Source: Atrichornis clamosus
Lineage: Eukaryota; Chordata; Aves; Passeriformes; Menuridae
Direction of reading: 5' to 3'
NCBI GenBank assembly: GCA_013400975.1
Contig: WBMZ01011878.1
Location: forward strand, 124,001 to 188,000
DNA: 64,000 nucleotides
This document shows positions 50,026-61,626 of this stretch, in pieces. The first letter of the stretch is position 1. Each line of letters starts with the position of its first letter. Below the pieces are notes generated by a model that saw nothing but the letters and a program-made list of their open reading frames with translations, did no database searches and was not told where the DNA came from. The translations under genes were made by a program, and so were the position numbers.

Positions 50026-50262
50026 AGAATCACAGAACTGCTAAGGCTGGAAGGGATCTCTGGACGTCATCTGGCCCAATGGCCCTGTTCAAACAGGACC
50101 ACCCAAAGCTTGTTTTACAGGACCATGTCCAAACAGCTTTTGAATATCTTCAAATATGTGGAAACTCCGCAACCCTTCTGGCCAACCCGTGTCAGCGCTC
50201 AGTCACCCTCACAATGAAAAAGTGTTTCCCAAGGTTCAGACTGAACCTTTCCAAGAAGAATA
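50026..50262 (-). mobile_element. CR1 LINE 3' end fragment
   Basis: The left edge reads cagaatcacagaactgctaa and continues 'ggctggaagggatctctgga', the complement of a CR1 terminal block. It then runs through 'caaacaggaccacccaaagc' and 'tttgaatatcttcaaatatg' to 'aaaaagtgtttcccaaggtt'. It is only about 240 bp long, diverged and 5'-truncated. Confidence 0.9.
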
Positions 50263-52039
50263 AAGTTGTTAGGTACAGATATTTAATAAATGTACCAAAT
50301 ATACCAACATTTTAGAGAGGTTAACTGATAGGTATTTATAACACCCAGTGCTACCAGAAACAGGAGTCTATGTCTTTGTTCTAAAAATGGTATTAAGGCG
50401 GTGGACTCTTTAGTCACACTTCCTAGGGATCAATATTTTTTATGGAGTAGGGCAATTCACCATATTTAATTGAAAGGTAAGGTCTGAAACTAAACCTCCT
50501 CCTTAGGTATCAGCAAACTGAGACTTGTCAGAAATGCACAACCAAAAATGAGCTTAATTTCTAATATGAGCTACCAGTTTATTTCTTGTGTTAGTTGTAG
50601 AAAGGAGATCATAATGTAATACAATTTTTTAAGAGTTAAAATTCACATGGGGAAAAAATTACTTTGTTAACCAGCACAATCTTTTTTTATCAGAATCATT
50701 ATTTCTAAGAAGACTGAAAAATGAGAAAAGAACTGGTTTGCATTTTTAACATTTTCTTCCCCTATTAATACTCCTCATCAATTATAGCAATCAATTTCAG
50801 TTTGACCCACTGCAATTTCAAATCAGGGGTAGATGGTTTTTGTGTCTTTTCTGTAGACTACTTTCTCCGACAAAACTCGTTTGGCAACCACATGTCAGGC
50901 TCTTGGCAAAGTATCTGACCCAACCATTTTAAGCACTGTTTTCTTAATATAATGTTGACATATGGCTATTGTGCTCTTAATGTAGTTATTTTGTGTCTGC
51001 TGTGTTGTTGCTATCTCATCTTCTGAATTTTCTTCAGGCAATTACTGTCAGAGGCATTTAATTTCTTCTGCTACATATTACCCAGTTGCCAACATTCCCC
51101 TCTTTTTAGTGTGAAGGGGATGTTTATGGGGCCAAGCAATACTATTGCAAGGTGTCCTAGGTATCTGTATACTTGCAAGGCTATCTAAAAATATTTTGAT
51201 CACACACAAAAGAAAGGTAGAGAAGCTTTGGAAAGAATAAAGCTGTTCTTTTGGCCTTCACATGTCATGGAGCTGGGGAAAAACACGCTACGTTGCTTTC
51301 ATGTCTAATATCTGGAATAGTTGCCTGTGGTTAATTACACTGCATCGTGGAAGGTGCCACAATCAGGCAGTAGGTTTAAGCCAGTTGAAAGTGATGTGAG
51401 GAAACAGATGGAAAATAACTCAGGTAAACATAGAAAACAAGTACAAAAGCTCTAGTCATAAGTAGGCAAAATACCATGTTTAACCATTTTATGCCGTGGA
51501 AAAAGGAAACACCCCTGCAAGATAAAAGCGGTACAAGCTAATGCACATTGTTCACTACCATGTGTTGACAATATTTTGACCTTGAGGATGCAAGACCAAA
51601 GGTACATATGATAAACTGAGAAATGCAATAGCTGGTAGGCACAGATTTAACACAGAACAGGGGAGGGGATGTCCTTCACATTAACTCTTGCTGGTTCACA
51701 ACACACTCCACATCCTGCGATGGGGAGCAGCTGTCCTCCTTCAAAGCTGTCTGACATCCATCAAGGCTGTATCCACCCTGATCTGCCTGTAGTAATTTTT
51801 ATAATGTATGGCTTGTGTTTGCTTGTGTCTTCTCCTAATGACCCTTACCTCTGAACTATGAAAAAGCTGCCAACAGAGTATGACATCAGAAAGTATTTAT
51901 TCTACCAGGCTTCACAGGGCTAAGTCTGACTGGTCCTCTGAGGAGCTTCTCTCTTTTAATTAACTGTAAATAATTCACATCACAGGCACCTAAACTGGGC
52001 AGTGTGAGGACCTGCTCATCATCGTTGTGTTACAGTGCT
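50263..52039. other. unassigned DNA
   Basis: AT-rich. No gene or repeat recognised. Confidence 0.6.
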
Positions 52040-52125
52040 TTGTTCACATTCCCAGCGCATGATGCAACTTCATTTTTCTGTGTCTCCACTTAAAAAATGA
52101 GGAATGACAAGACTTTCTTCTGCAG
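52040..52125 (+). repeat. MIR-like SINE relic (weak)
   Basis: The phrase ttctgtgtctccacttaaaa followed by aatgaggaatgac resembles the MIR phrase 'tctgtgcctcagtttcctca' followed by 'tctgtaaaatgggg', with a deletion. Only this core is suggestive. Confidence 0.22.
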
Positions 52126-55100
52126 CTGCAAGTGCTCCAGCATGTTATCAGATGTCAGCTTTGCCTTTACAGGCATGACTCGTGGTCATAATGTTTGCTT
52201 TCATGGAACAAATTGCAGATCTCTAGAAAATCAGCATCTAAATTTGTTGCAGTAACTCATTTTGAATGCAAGCTAAGTCCTGTGTTTTCAGACTGTACCC
52301 CACAAATACTAAAATAAGCATTTCCTGGGGGCTGGAAAATAAACCTTGAAAAAATATACCCTTGATTTCTCAGAGAAGCAAGAGTAGATATTTGAAGAGA
52401 AAGAATGAAAGATATGTGGTCTATTCCTATACTTCATAGTTTGCCACATTCTGTACTGAAATCCAACCAACCATTAAGTCATAGGATAGCATGTACTATT
52501 TACAACAAACTAAACATAACAGTCAGGTTTACTCACAAATGCCCACACTTTTCTTTAGTGATTTCTATAAGAATTTTATCACGTGACCACAGGTTTCATA
52601 AATGCCAGTTAGACAGACACGACAAGGGTACTGATAATATCATAAAAGCAGCAGTTACACTTTACTTGAGCGCTTAGATTAAATTGTATCTGTAGCAGCT
52701 AATCAGACAACTGGTTAGCAATTTAGAAACCAGTTTATTCATAAAATTAAATGTAGCATCAAAAACAATGTGGCAATATGACTAAGCTGTGATCATATAG
52801 GTTGAAGCATATTGGACAAGAGACCTGTTTGCAAAGTTCATGAGAATTCATCTGTACTGCAATATTCTGTCAGCCGTCATCATTATCTTGTACAGGTACC
52901 TAGTGGACAACATAACAATCTGAACTACAGAGAAACTGATAAAATTCACAGTTGAGTGAAATGCTGATTACAGCAGCAACCCTCTTTTCTTCTCCCTGTC
53001 ACTCCCACCCTTTTGTTCTCTTCCACTTTGCTTTTCTCCTCGGAACAGCAGACAGCGGTAAAATGGCGTGGGTAACATGTGGTGTATTGGTGGCATTAGC
53101 ACTCATTTACACTGAGCCACAGAATGCACTCTTCCCAAACCCACGCTGCTCGGCATCCTGGCTGCCAGGGCACACACTTGCCTGCACGAGAGGTGGGGAC
53201 ACCTTCTTCTGTCATGGGCTGCCTTCTTCTTGTCTGCTCCAGCAAAGAAGATCTGCTTTCTGCCCTCTTTGTGAATTTGAATGCCTCATTGTTCAAATCA
53301 AATTGCAAGCTTACATTCCAGCCAATCTCTTTATCCCCCAAAACCAAGTGGGAATGTAAAAGATAATACAGTATTTACCATGAATATTATTCTATAATAT
53401 TTATAATTTTTATCTCCTAATTGAAATACTTTTTATTTTCCTTGCTTCAGTGGGCTATTTTAAGGAATAGCTGAATGAGATTGTGTTGGAAGACACACAG
53501 AGTATTGCTCAAAACAGAGATTTTTTTTTTCAGGGAGCAAAATATACCACTTCCAAAATAAGTTTGCAATTAAACACCTGACATGTACCTAGATTGTTAA
53601 AAATTGGTCTTTCCACCAGGTTCCACAGCCAAGTCATTAGGAAAGGCGAATTTATGAAAAGTTACCTAAAAAACACCTATAAGTCATGGCTGGATATAAT
53701 TCTTGTGGGAGGACTAACAAAGGCTACAAAAATATCCACCCATCTAAAGCATCCTTCCAAGGGCCATGATGTCACTTTTGCTTGCCAAAGGAGAGGTCTC
53801 ATTTTCAAGGGACATTTTAAGATTCCTTAAACCTCAGCAAACCATACTTTGCTCAATATTTTTACTTCAAAATGTAAAGAATTACTTTTTATTTTTCTTG
53901 GTTATCTTAAAATAGGTAGATACAGGGGAAAAAAAATAATTTCAGACAACAGCCCAGCTACTGAATGGATTGCTTGATGCCATCTCCAAAACCTGGTTCA
54001 CAAAATATCTGGCTCATTGGTCAGGGAAATGGGAAGTCTGTGCAGTACCTGATCTATTATTCTGAGCTGCTAAATTTTTCTTTTTACTTCTCCATCCCTG
54101 GTTCCATGAAGCACCCTGATGGATTTTGGCTAGCACAATCCGTGTGATTAAAATGTCCTAAGACAGTGCAAGTCATCTGTGAGACAACAGATACATGAAA
54201 GCAAGGGTCAGGACAAGGAGCTTCTTTGGGTCTTGGATGGAGTTGCTCCTCCGTCATGCAGCAGAGTGAAAAATCAGGTGTCTGTCCTAGGACAAGGGAA
54301 ACATTAAGAAAAATAAAGTTTAAAAAAGAGAAAAAACTACAGCTGATGGGTTTCCTTCTCCTTTTTGCTTTCCTGCCTCCCTCACCACCAACAGAGAGAT
54401 AATAAATTGAAAGACTTGGTGTTGTCAGTGAATCAGGGTCCAGCCTCCATTGATGTCTAGAATCCAATTTGAAGTCATCATGTTATTTTCCAGGTAATAG
54501 ATATAAAAGTTTCTCTAGGAGACAAAGCACCTGAAGTTGGATCACATCATCAGTTTTGTACTGATGAGACATTGGATGGGTTTTCTATTACATATCCAAA
54601 GAGTGAACATCTGTCTTACCAGAAAGCTTATTCAGGCTCAGCCAAAAGCTTTCATATTCAGGGATACATGTCATAATTCGAGACTAGTGAACTGGAGATA
54701 TTCTAGGGGAAGAAACATGCCAGCACAGAATATTTTAACACAGATGATATTGGTCTAACATGGAAAGGACACTCAGAGCAAAACCCAGAGCACTGGGATT
54801 TTCTCTCTCTTTTAAATTCTGAGTTAATTCATTTTTTCCTGTAATTCTTGTCTGATAAACACACGCTGGACACCTAATAGGAGGTAAAGTTACTCTGAAA
54901 AAAAAAAAAAGAAAAAGTAACATTGAAAGAAAAACCCTTAAATTTCAAAAGCATTGCCTCTAAAATAAATTCAAAGCATGTGGAGTTTCTTGAATTACAT
55001 AACAGGAAAATTCTCCCAAGCTAAGGCAGACCTCCCGAGACTCAGTAAGCCTCCAGAAAGTATCTATTTGTTGTCATGAAGTAGATCAGACTTCAGGGGA

Positions 55101-55291
55101 ATCTTCCTATAAAGTACATGGGGAAAAACAGGCTTTAAACATCCATGCTCTGGTTTGCCTCCTGAAGACAGCTGCCTGTACAGTGACCAACCTCCACACT
55201 GCACACCTTCCCAGAACACCTAGCGTTGGATGGGATAAATATTGCCCAATATGACCATAAAATAGCCCCTTCCTGGAGATGCAGCATGCTA
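52126..55291. other. unassigned DNA
   Basis: A 135-codon plus frame (52952-53359) contains an internal Met followed by a hydrophobic stretch that looks like a signal peptide. It overlaps other frames on both strands, and no family is recognisable. A 127-codon minus frame (54084-54467) and a 90-codon plus frame (52405-52677) are also featureless. An A13 run lies at 54898-54910 and a T-run at 53521-53530. Confidence 0.5.
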
Positions 55292-55321
55292 TAAATCAGC
55301 CAGCTGTAAATCAACCAGCTT
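55292..55321. repeat. 15-bp tandem duplication
   Basis: Two adjacent units, taaatcagccagctg and taaatcaaccagctt, differ at 2 of 15 positions. Confidence 0.75.
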
Positions 55322-55486
55322 TCAGAAAATTTAACTTCCCAAGAGGACTTTAAGAAGACAATCCATTTTGGATTCTTAGGTATCCAGGTACAAAACAGTA
55401 GGGTCCAACCTGGAAACAACTTCTTCACACGGGCAGCACCATCAATTTTAATGTAACGATTTGCATGAATATGTCTTTTGCCGACT
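55322..55486. other. unassigned DNA
   Basis: Nothing recognisable. Confidence 0.6.
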
Positions 55487-55512
55487 CATGACTTTATTTC
55501 ATGACTTTATTT
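55487..55512. repeat. 13-bp exact tandem duplication
   Basis: The unit catgactttattt occurs twice in direct succession (55487-55499 and 55500-55512). Confidence 0.85.
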
Positions 55513-57028
55513 TGTAGAAATGGCATCCTAAAGCCCCTTATGGAATTAAATAACACTGTCCACTCTCTTGTATCTGATATAAATTACAGAAAACAGCATC
55601 ATAAAGATATTGCACGGTGAATAAATTAAACCGTTGAGTCATAAGGGCAATGACCGAGGGAAAGAAAAATTAAGAGACATAGGCAAGGGAGGAAAGATAT
55701 GTTTTAATATGAGGTTTGAAAAGAAATAGAGTCAATGAGGCAGAGAGAGATATTCATGCAGTGGGACTGAGTACCAAGAAAAACTTTCAGATGTTCTTAT
55801 ATCCAGACAAACCAGCCATGGACAGGTGTGACTAGACACATGGTACAGGGAGGCTGTCACACATCTTCCTACACAAACAGCAATTCTCACACCTCACAAA
55901 TTAATTATAGGGAGAAACCTAGTGCTTGACTGGTCTATAACTTGTTATGTCTCTAGTTTTTCAGTTCACTGCCCTATAAAAGGCATTTATGCTAGCACAA
56001 ATCCAGCAAGACACTAGGAGTAGAGCTTCAATTCATAAACCAGAGACATATGGGGTGTTTCCTGAGACAAAGAACAACATTTTGAAGGTACTCCAAACCC
56101 TTCTGCAGTTACATGCAGAACTTCAGTAACAGTATTTAGGATGGACAAGATTACTGCAGTCACAGTAGTAGAGTCACAGCAGAAATTCCAGTCAGGTAAC
56201 TCTGGTTTTCACTTCGACCAAAACTCATGGGTCATACCCACATTCATATTCAGGTGTCCTGTGCCACTAAGTTAAATGGAACTTAAATATATAAATACCT
56301 CAACAAGCACAAGTCCTGTGCTTGGCCTTCAGCGAGTCATTTAAAGACTGTATTCCTCAAATCTTTCCCTATAAAGCTGGGATATTAGCACTTGGTAACA
56401 GTAAATTAAGCTAGAAAAAAGTTCCTATAATAACACACAACACTAGAGCCATAATATCTAACACTGTGTCACATGAACAAGAGACAAATAACCCAATGCC
56501 ACAATTAAAAAGTGTTGTCAGAATTTCTGGACTTACTGCCACTATAGGCAGAGTAAGACATTGTCAGACACAGAAGGAGATTCTGAAAGTTCATTTAAAG
56601 TTACAGAAACCTGCTTATATGTCAGTTCCACCAGAGCTGATGGATTAAAGCTGGAGTCCACAGGAGGACAAATACATATGATTCCTTTCATCAGATGTAG
56701 AGGTACCTGGTCTACAGTTTCATGTGTAGACCCTTTTCCTTCTGTCAGACTGACTCTTTTCTCCTAAGGGGAGATGGATCAGTTATATGAAAATAAAAGG
56801 CTCATTGCGCCATGTACATCTCCACTCCAGGTCCTCTTGCCCCTGTTCCCACATGCACCTTCTTCCAGTCATCATGCTGATCATTGTCCTGGCCTTTCTA
56901 TCCCCACCACCTCCACCAAGGAGACTCCCAACCCCACACGAATCATCTAAATTTTTTTTTTCCCCTAGAAAACTTATCATCTGAAGTTTCCCCTCATGAC
57001 AAAAAGCCTAGGTTTGATCTGAAAAGCA
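55513..57028. other. unassigned DNA
   Basis: No gene or repeat recognised. Overlapping plus frames at 56466-56767 have no domain. Confidence 0.6.
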
Positions 57029-57542
57029 GCACTCCAGAAAAGGCCCTGGAGGTCCTGGTCGATGGCGAGTTGAACATGACTCAGCAGTGCCCTGGCAGCC
57101 AGGAGGAACAACCTTGTCCTGGGGGGCATCAGGCACAACTTCGCCAGCCGGGCAAGGGAGGGGATTGTCCCGCTCTGCTCTGTGCTGGGGCAGCCTCACC
57201 TTGAGTATTGTGTGAAGTTTTGGGCACCACAGTATAAAACAGATATTAAGCTATTAATGTCCAAAGGAGAGCCATGAGGATGGTGAAGGGTCTGGAGGGG
57301 AAACCTTATGAGGAGTGACTGAGGTCACTTGATTTGTTCAGCCTGGAGAAGAGGAGACTGAGGGGAGACCTCATGGTGGTCTTCAACATCCTCACAAGGG
57401 AAAGCAGATGGGCAGGATGAGTCTGTGAGCAACCTGGTCTGGTAGACTGTCAGCTAGGAACCTGGCTGCCCATGGCAGTGGAGTTGGAACTAGATGACCA
57501 GTAAGGTCACTTCCAACTCCAGCAATTCTGTGATTCTATGAC
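57029..57542 (+). mobile_element. CR1 LINE 3' portion with internal loss
   Basis: This plus-strand copy keeps part of the RT C-terminus. It encodes a segment equivalent to 'pqg..ilg' followed by 'cagaasp', and then 'attgtgtgaagttttgggca' leads to 'agaagaggagactgagggga'. Relative to other CR1 copies, the coding end passes quickly into the 3' untranslated block ('gcccatggcagtggagttgg'), implying an internal deletion. It finishes with caattctgtgattctatga, the typical tail. A short minus-strand frame inside it is a shadow. Confidence 0.92.
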
Positions 57543-57892
57543 TTAAACTAAGAAACCCTCAAAACACTCACATTGGTAAGCTGCTTCTAAAACACTATGC
57601 TAACTTTTACTGCTCTACAAGACAACTGCTGAAGAATAATATGGTCTATCCCGCTGAATAGAAACACGAGAGAAATTAGTTATCTTGTTTTTGTCTGAAG
57701 ACAAGAGGAAAATCCAGTCTTTGAAGTCTACTGATGAACATGTACTGAACATTTAGGTTCTCAGCTTTGGCAAAGACTTTCCATGTTTCCCAAGCCTAGT
57801 CACACTGGCCTGTATTTTCCATGGTGATATCTTTGTTTACATCCTGAGACACCACAGGCTAGGACTCCTGATGCACTGAGCACTTCCAGATT
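57543..57892. other. unassigned spacer between two CR1 tails
   Basis: About 350 bp of non-repetitive sequence separating a plus-strand and a minus-strand CR1 3' end. Confidence 0.6.
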
Positions 57893-57976
57893 CATAGAAC
57901 TTTAGAATCGTAGAATCATCAAGGGTGGAAGAAACCTTTAAGATCTTCAAGTCCAACCATCAACCCAGCATTACCA
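57893..57976 (-). mobile_element. CR1 LINE 3' terminal fragment
   Basis: The left edge has the 8-bp-unit tail as cagattcatagaactttag and agaatcgtagaatcatcaag. The complement of the CR1 final block follows ('acctttaagatcttcaagtc' and 'caaccatcaacccagcatta'). Only about 85 bp is clear, and similarity fades toward 58005. Confidence 0.88.
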
Positions 57977-60445
57977 CTGAAATCATAATGTTTTAACTGG
58001 AGGTACAGCCAAATCATGCTTCCCTGAACTCTGATTGTGAGCAGATTCAAGTAGATCTAAGAAGTCACTCATGAAAACCCACCACTGCTTTTGAAAACTT
58101 GGATATTAACAACCCTTCCTCCAAGTTTCTCCCCCAGTGCAGAAATGCTGTACCTGCTCAACACACCAGGGCATCATGAAGCAGAAATAAAAACTTAGAA
58201 ATTATATAAGACTCTTGGAAGAAGCTGTCTCAGAGGAATGATTACTTAGCAGATTCCTGCTAGGAAAGAGGAGGGGCACGTGTTCTGTCTTATTGAGCTT
58301 GACTGTTGAAGTGAGACCCCAAAGATTGTATGGTACACAGGAAGGTTAGACATTTACAAAACAGACACATTCTTAATAAGCTCTTTAAGTCACATGGACA
58401 CTCACTAATTCTTCATTAGCCTGATAATCCCTATGCATGAAAGGACAAAGACTACAGATTTTTCCAGGTAGCCTGGGAGCCATGAGGTCAACATAACTCA
58501 ATGAATTTATCAATAGAGTTAGGGTTTCAATTTATCTAATATGCTTTACCTAATAAGGCAGTTCCTGTTGTAATTGCTGTTGTAGAGATAGGAGGTTAAT
58601 CTTCTAAGTGACGGCACTGGACTCACCTGCTGAGAGATGATCTGGAGCTCTCCAATAAAACATTCATGGCTTCATGCCTCCTCTGCTGCACTTAAATCTA
58701 TATTAACCGTTTCAAAAAGCTAAAAAGTCAGGCCTATGCTCTGCAGTGACCAGTGGCACCATGGTTAGATATCATTGTTTTCAGCTCAGTGGGATAAATG
58801 TTCAGTCTTTGGTAGATTTAGTAGTGAGTGGAAATAACAGACGGAGTTTAAGTCTTTTGTTCAAAGGCTTTGTTCTTCTCCTGCATTAGTACAAAGAAGT
58901 GTTCTGTGATTATTTGTTTTCTTTCCAAGAGATCTGAAATACCAACCATTTTGTTTTGTTCCCCTTGGAAAAAAAAAAATTAAAATATCATATTTACTGA
59001 GTTCAGTGTGAGGAGAGAGAAAGGGCAAAAAGGGACAAACATGCATCCATTCCCTACTGAGGTGACCCTGAGAAGATTAATAGGGCAAGTGAACGATTTA
59101 GAAAGCAAAGAGCTCAAAATAACTGATAAGAATGGCAGAACTTAACAGGAATAACTCTGCCATATAATAAAAGTTACAGTGCAGTTGAGTAGCACTTACA
59201 AACTGGTTACACCACACTATTAAATCCAGGAGATATAGGTTGCTTTTATCTTTTGATGACAGAGTTAAGAAAGATTATGGATAAAAGCTTGGCAGGTGAA
59301 AAATGGCATTCAAGTGTGATTCATCAAGCTCCCAAAACTACTGTTTTCTTTCTGAAAAATAAGTAGCATCTCTTCCACAATGGTCATGTTGCTAGTGCAG
59401 GCCAAGCACTGAATATGATTTATTGATATCCTATTTGTCATTAGATGGATGTTCAGCGTTACACTTTCAAAGAAGTTTTGCTTTTTGAAGAAGTTAGGTA
59501 GTTAACAAAACACGATGGACATAATTTTAAACTTGTGGTCCAGTTAAGAGTATGGATACCTGCAATCTCAACAAATACCAGCCTGCAATGGGGAGTCAGA
59601 CTGCCACCAGCCCACCAAGGGGATTCAGCTGAAGAAGACTCGTAAGAAAAGAACAAAAATAACAGCTGAAGGTTAAAGTCCAGTTACCAGTGGCAAGGAC
59701 AGATAAAGTCCTGGGCAATAATTTCCACAGAAGTTGAAACAAATATCTCTTATAAGGCCTTTTTAAAGCCACCTTTAGAATAGTTTTTTTGATGTGCTTC
59801 TTCCTGAAGACAGATAGTCAGGTATAGTAGAAGAACCATAGTTTGCCTAGAGAACTAAGAATTCAGCAATAGACTAGAACATAAGGATTAAGATAAAAGT
59901 ATCAATATTTCAATCCCTAAAAGGAATCCCTTTTGTCTCATCAATATATAATACTGTGAACAAAATGGAACTTGAAAATCCTTGAAAAATCCTACTGAAA
60001 AAAGGCACACAAGGGTTAGAATAATTTGGAAGATGCAGCATAAGTGGAGCCATACTGAAGATGAGACACATTTAGTTTAAACCTCAGAAAGGGATTTTCT
60101 CAAAGGAGGATGAAACATAATGTTTGCTATGTGCAAAACATAAAGATTGCATCACCATCCTTTTAGATACAGCATATGAACATATCTGCTGAAAGTCAAA
60201 AGTGAAAGACTCTAGGAAGCTGCCAGACCTAGGGAAAATGAATATTCTGCAAATATATTTATTTTACATGCAAAGCAAAGCAAAGAAAATGTTGTTAAAT
60301 ATTTACTCATCACCCAGTAGCTTATTAATCTTTGTTGCAGCAAATACAGCTGACTATAGAGTGTGGGCAGAGATGGTCCTTACCAAGAAATAAGTGGAGG
60401 ATGCACCACCACAAACTGACACTCAAAGGTAAGCAGAAGCCGACT
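57977..60445. other. unassigned DNA
   Basis: Nothing recognisable. Small minus frames at 58861-59046 and 59459-59656 have no domain. Confidence 0.6.
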
Positions 60446-60484
60446 CAGCTGCATGAAGAGCAGCTTCACGAAGAGCAGCTGCAC
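60446..60484. repeat. 15-bp minisatellite, about 2.6 copies
   Basis: Units cagctgcatgaagag (60446-60460) and cagcttcacgaagag (60461-60475) are followed by a partial cagctgcac. The two full units differ at 2 of 15 positions. Confidence 0.8.
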
Positions 60485-60597
60485 AGGAAAACCTGGCCAT
60501 AATTCTTACATCCTCCTGCCTTTCTTTTGCTGCGTGATTTCTTTCATCTGGCCCCCAGAGCTATCTTGCACTAGCAGACATCTCACAACTATTTCTG
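60485..60597. other. short spacer
   Basis: Pyrimidine-rich, nothing recognisable. Confidence 0.5.
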
Positions 60598-60619
60598 CAG
60601 CACCACTCCAGCACCACTG
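60598..60619. repeat. 11-bp tandem duplication
   Basis: cagcaccactc (60598-60608) is followed directly by cagcaccactg (60609-60619), one mismatch. A ctccag/ctggag inverted pair overlaps the junction. Confidence 0.7.
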
Positions 60620-61559
60620 GAGTCCATGAGACAGGACTGTATTCTGACAACCTACTATAGACACCTAATATTAGGGGTTGCAACACCTGAAAATGCCTCG
60701 TCCCAGCCTGATGACTCAGGAGCAAAGGCTCCCCAGCTGGTTTGTGCAGAATCTGGTTGAAGTCATCAAATGTCTTTTTCTCCTGTTGGTCGTCGAGGTT
60801 TCCTGAACATGAGACTTCCTACCTCCAGCTGGTAGTAAACACTGGTTCCTAGCAGGCCTGCACTGGAGCTTGGTGCAATTTCACACCATTCACTGCCTGC
60901 TGAGAGAGGACTCAGAAGTTTAAACATTCTTCTGATGGATCCAGCAGCCACAGTGATTACCTGCCTCCACATGGCAATATGGTGGTAGATCCCCAAACCC
61001 AGGAAGAGGAGACTTTAACTCTGAACTCTACTTCAGACTGAGGGGCATCAACCCCACCAAATCCCATTTCCTTGGGAGTACCCTGCTGTGCAGGTTACAC
61101 ACTAGGAAGGAATGTTCCCTGTCTTTCTTAAGATTGTGCCTTTTTTTTTGACTACACACTCATGCACAGGGCTCACAGCACCAGAGAACAGAGAGGGAAC
61201 CTGCCTGCACCATCCAGAAGTGAAAGAGGTCTGACTCATGGTTGCTGTCACTCGATGGTCCTCCTCAATTCAAAAGAAAAATACCAAGCGTCCTGGAGCA
61301 GGAACCAGATTACCTTGAGAAAGTATTCTCCTCATGGATTGCATAGAGGAAGTTCCTTGATTAGATCTTGATTTAAAAATAATAATTAAAAAAAATTAGT
61401 ACACATTGAAAAGACCACAAAATAAATAACAGATACCCTCATTGGAAAATGTGCTAAGAGTTGCAGTGGGTTCTGGCAATAAAATCATGACTGGCTGTTT
61501 TCCTTGGGGATACACTGGCCTTCAAGTGTGAGTTATGTAGTGAAAGTCCAAAGGTCTAT
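60620..61559. other. unassigned DNA
   Basis: No gene or repeat recognised. A 76-codon minus frame (60766-60996) has no domain. Confidence 0.55.
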
Positions 61560-61626
61560 GTTATGCAAGAAGGCAGATTAGATGGTCATAGCAGTCCCTT
61601 CTGGTCTTTAGCAATTAATCTCTGAA
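61560..61626 (+). mobile_element. very old CR1-type LINE 3' end
   Basis: The phrase ggcagattagatggtcatag followed by cagtcccttctggtctttag matches the terminal phrase of older CR1 subfamilies ('agactagatgatcataatgg' then 'tcccttctggccttaaa'), known from crocodilian, turtle and bird genomes. The 8-bp tail has eroded. It differs from the terminal block of the other CR1 copies here, which indicates a separate, older insertion. Confidence 0.7.

Noticed and set aside
52952..53359. 135-codon plus-strand frame with a signal-peptide-like stretch after an internal Met
   Set aside because: The hydrophobic run is short, the rest is cysteine- and proline-rich without a known pattern, and overlapping frames exist on both strands.
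54084..54467. 127-codon minus-strand frame
   Set aside because: It contains a low-complexity basic and phenylalanine-rich section caused by A/T-rich DNA. No domain.
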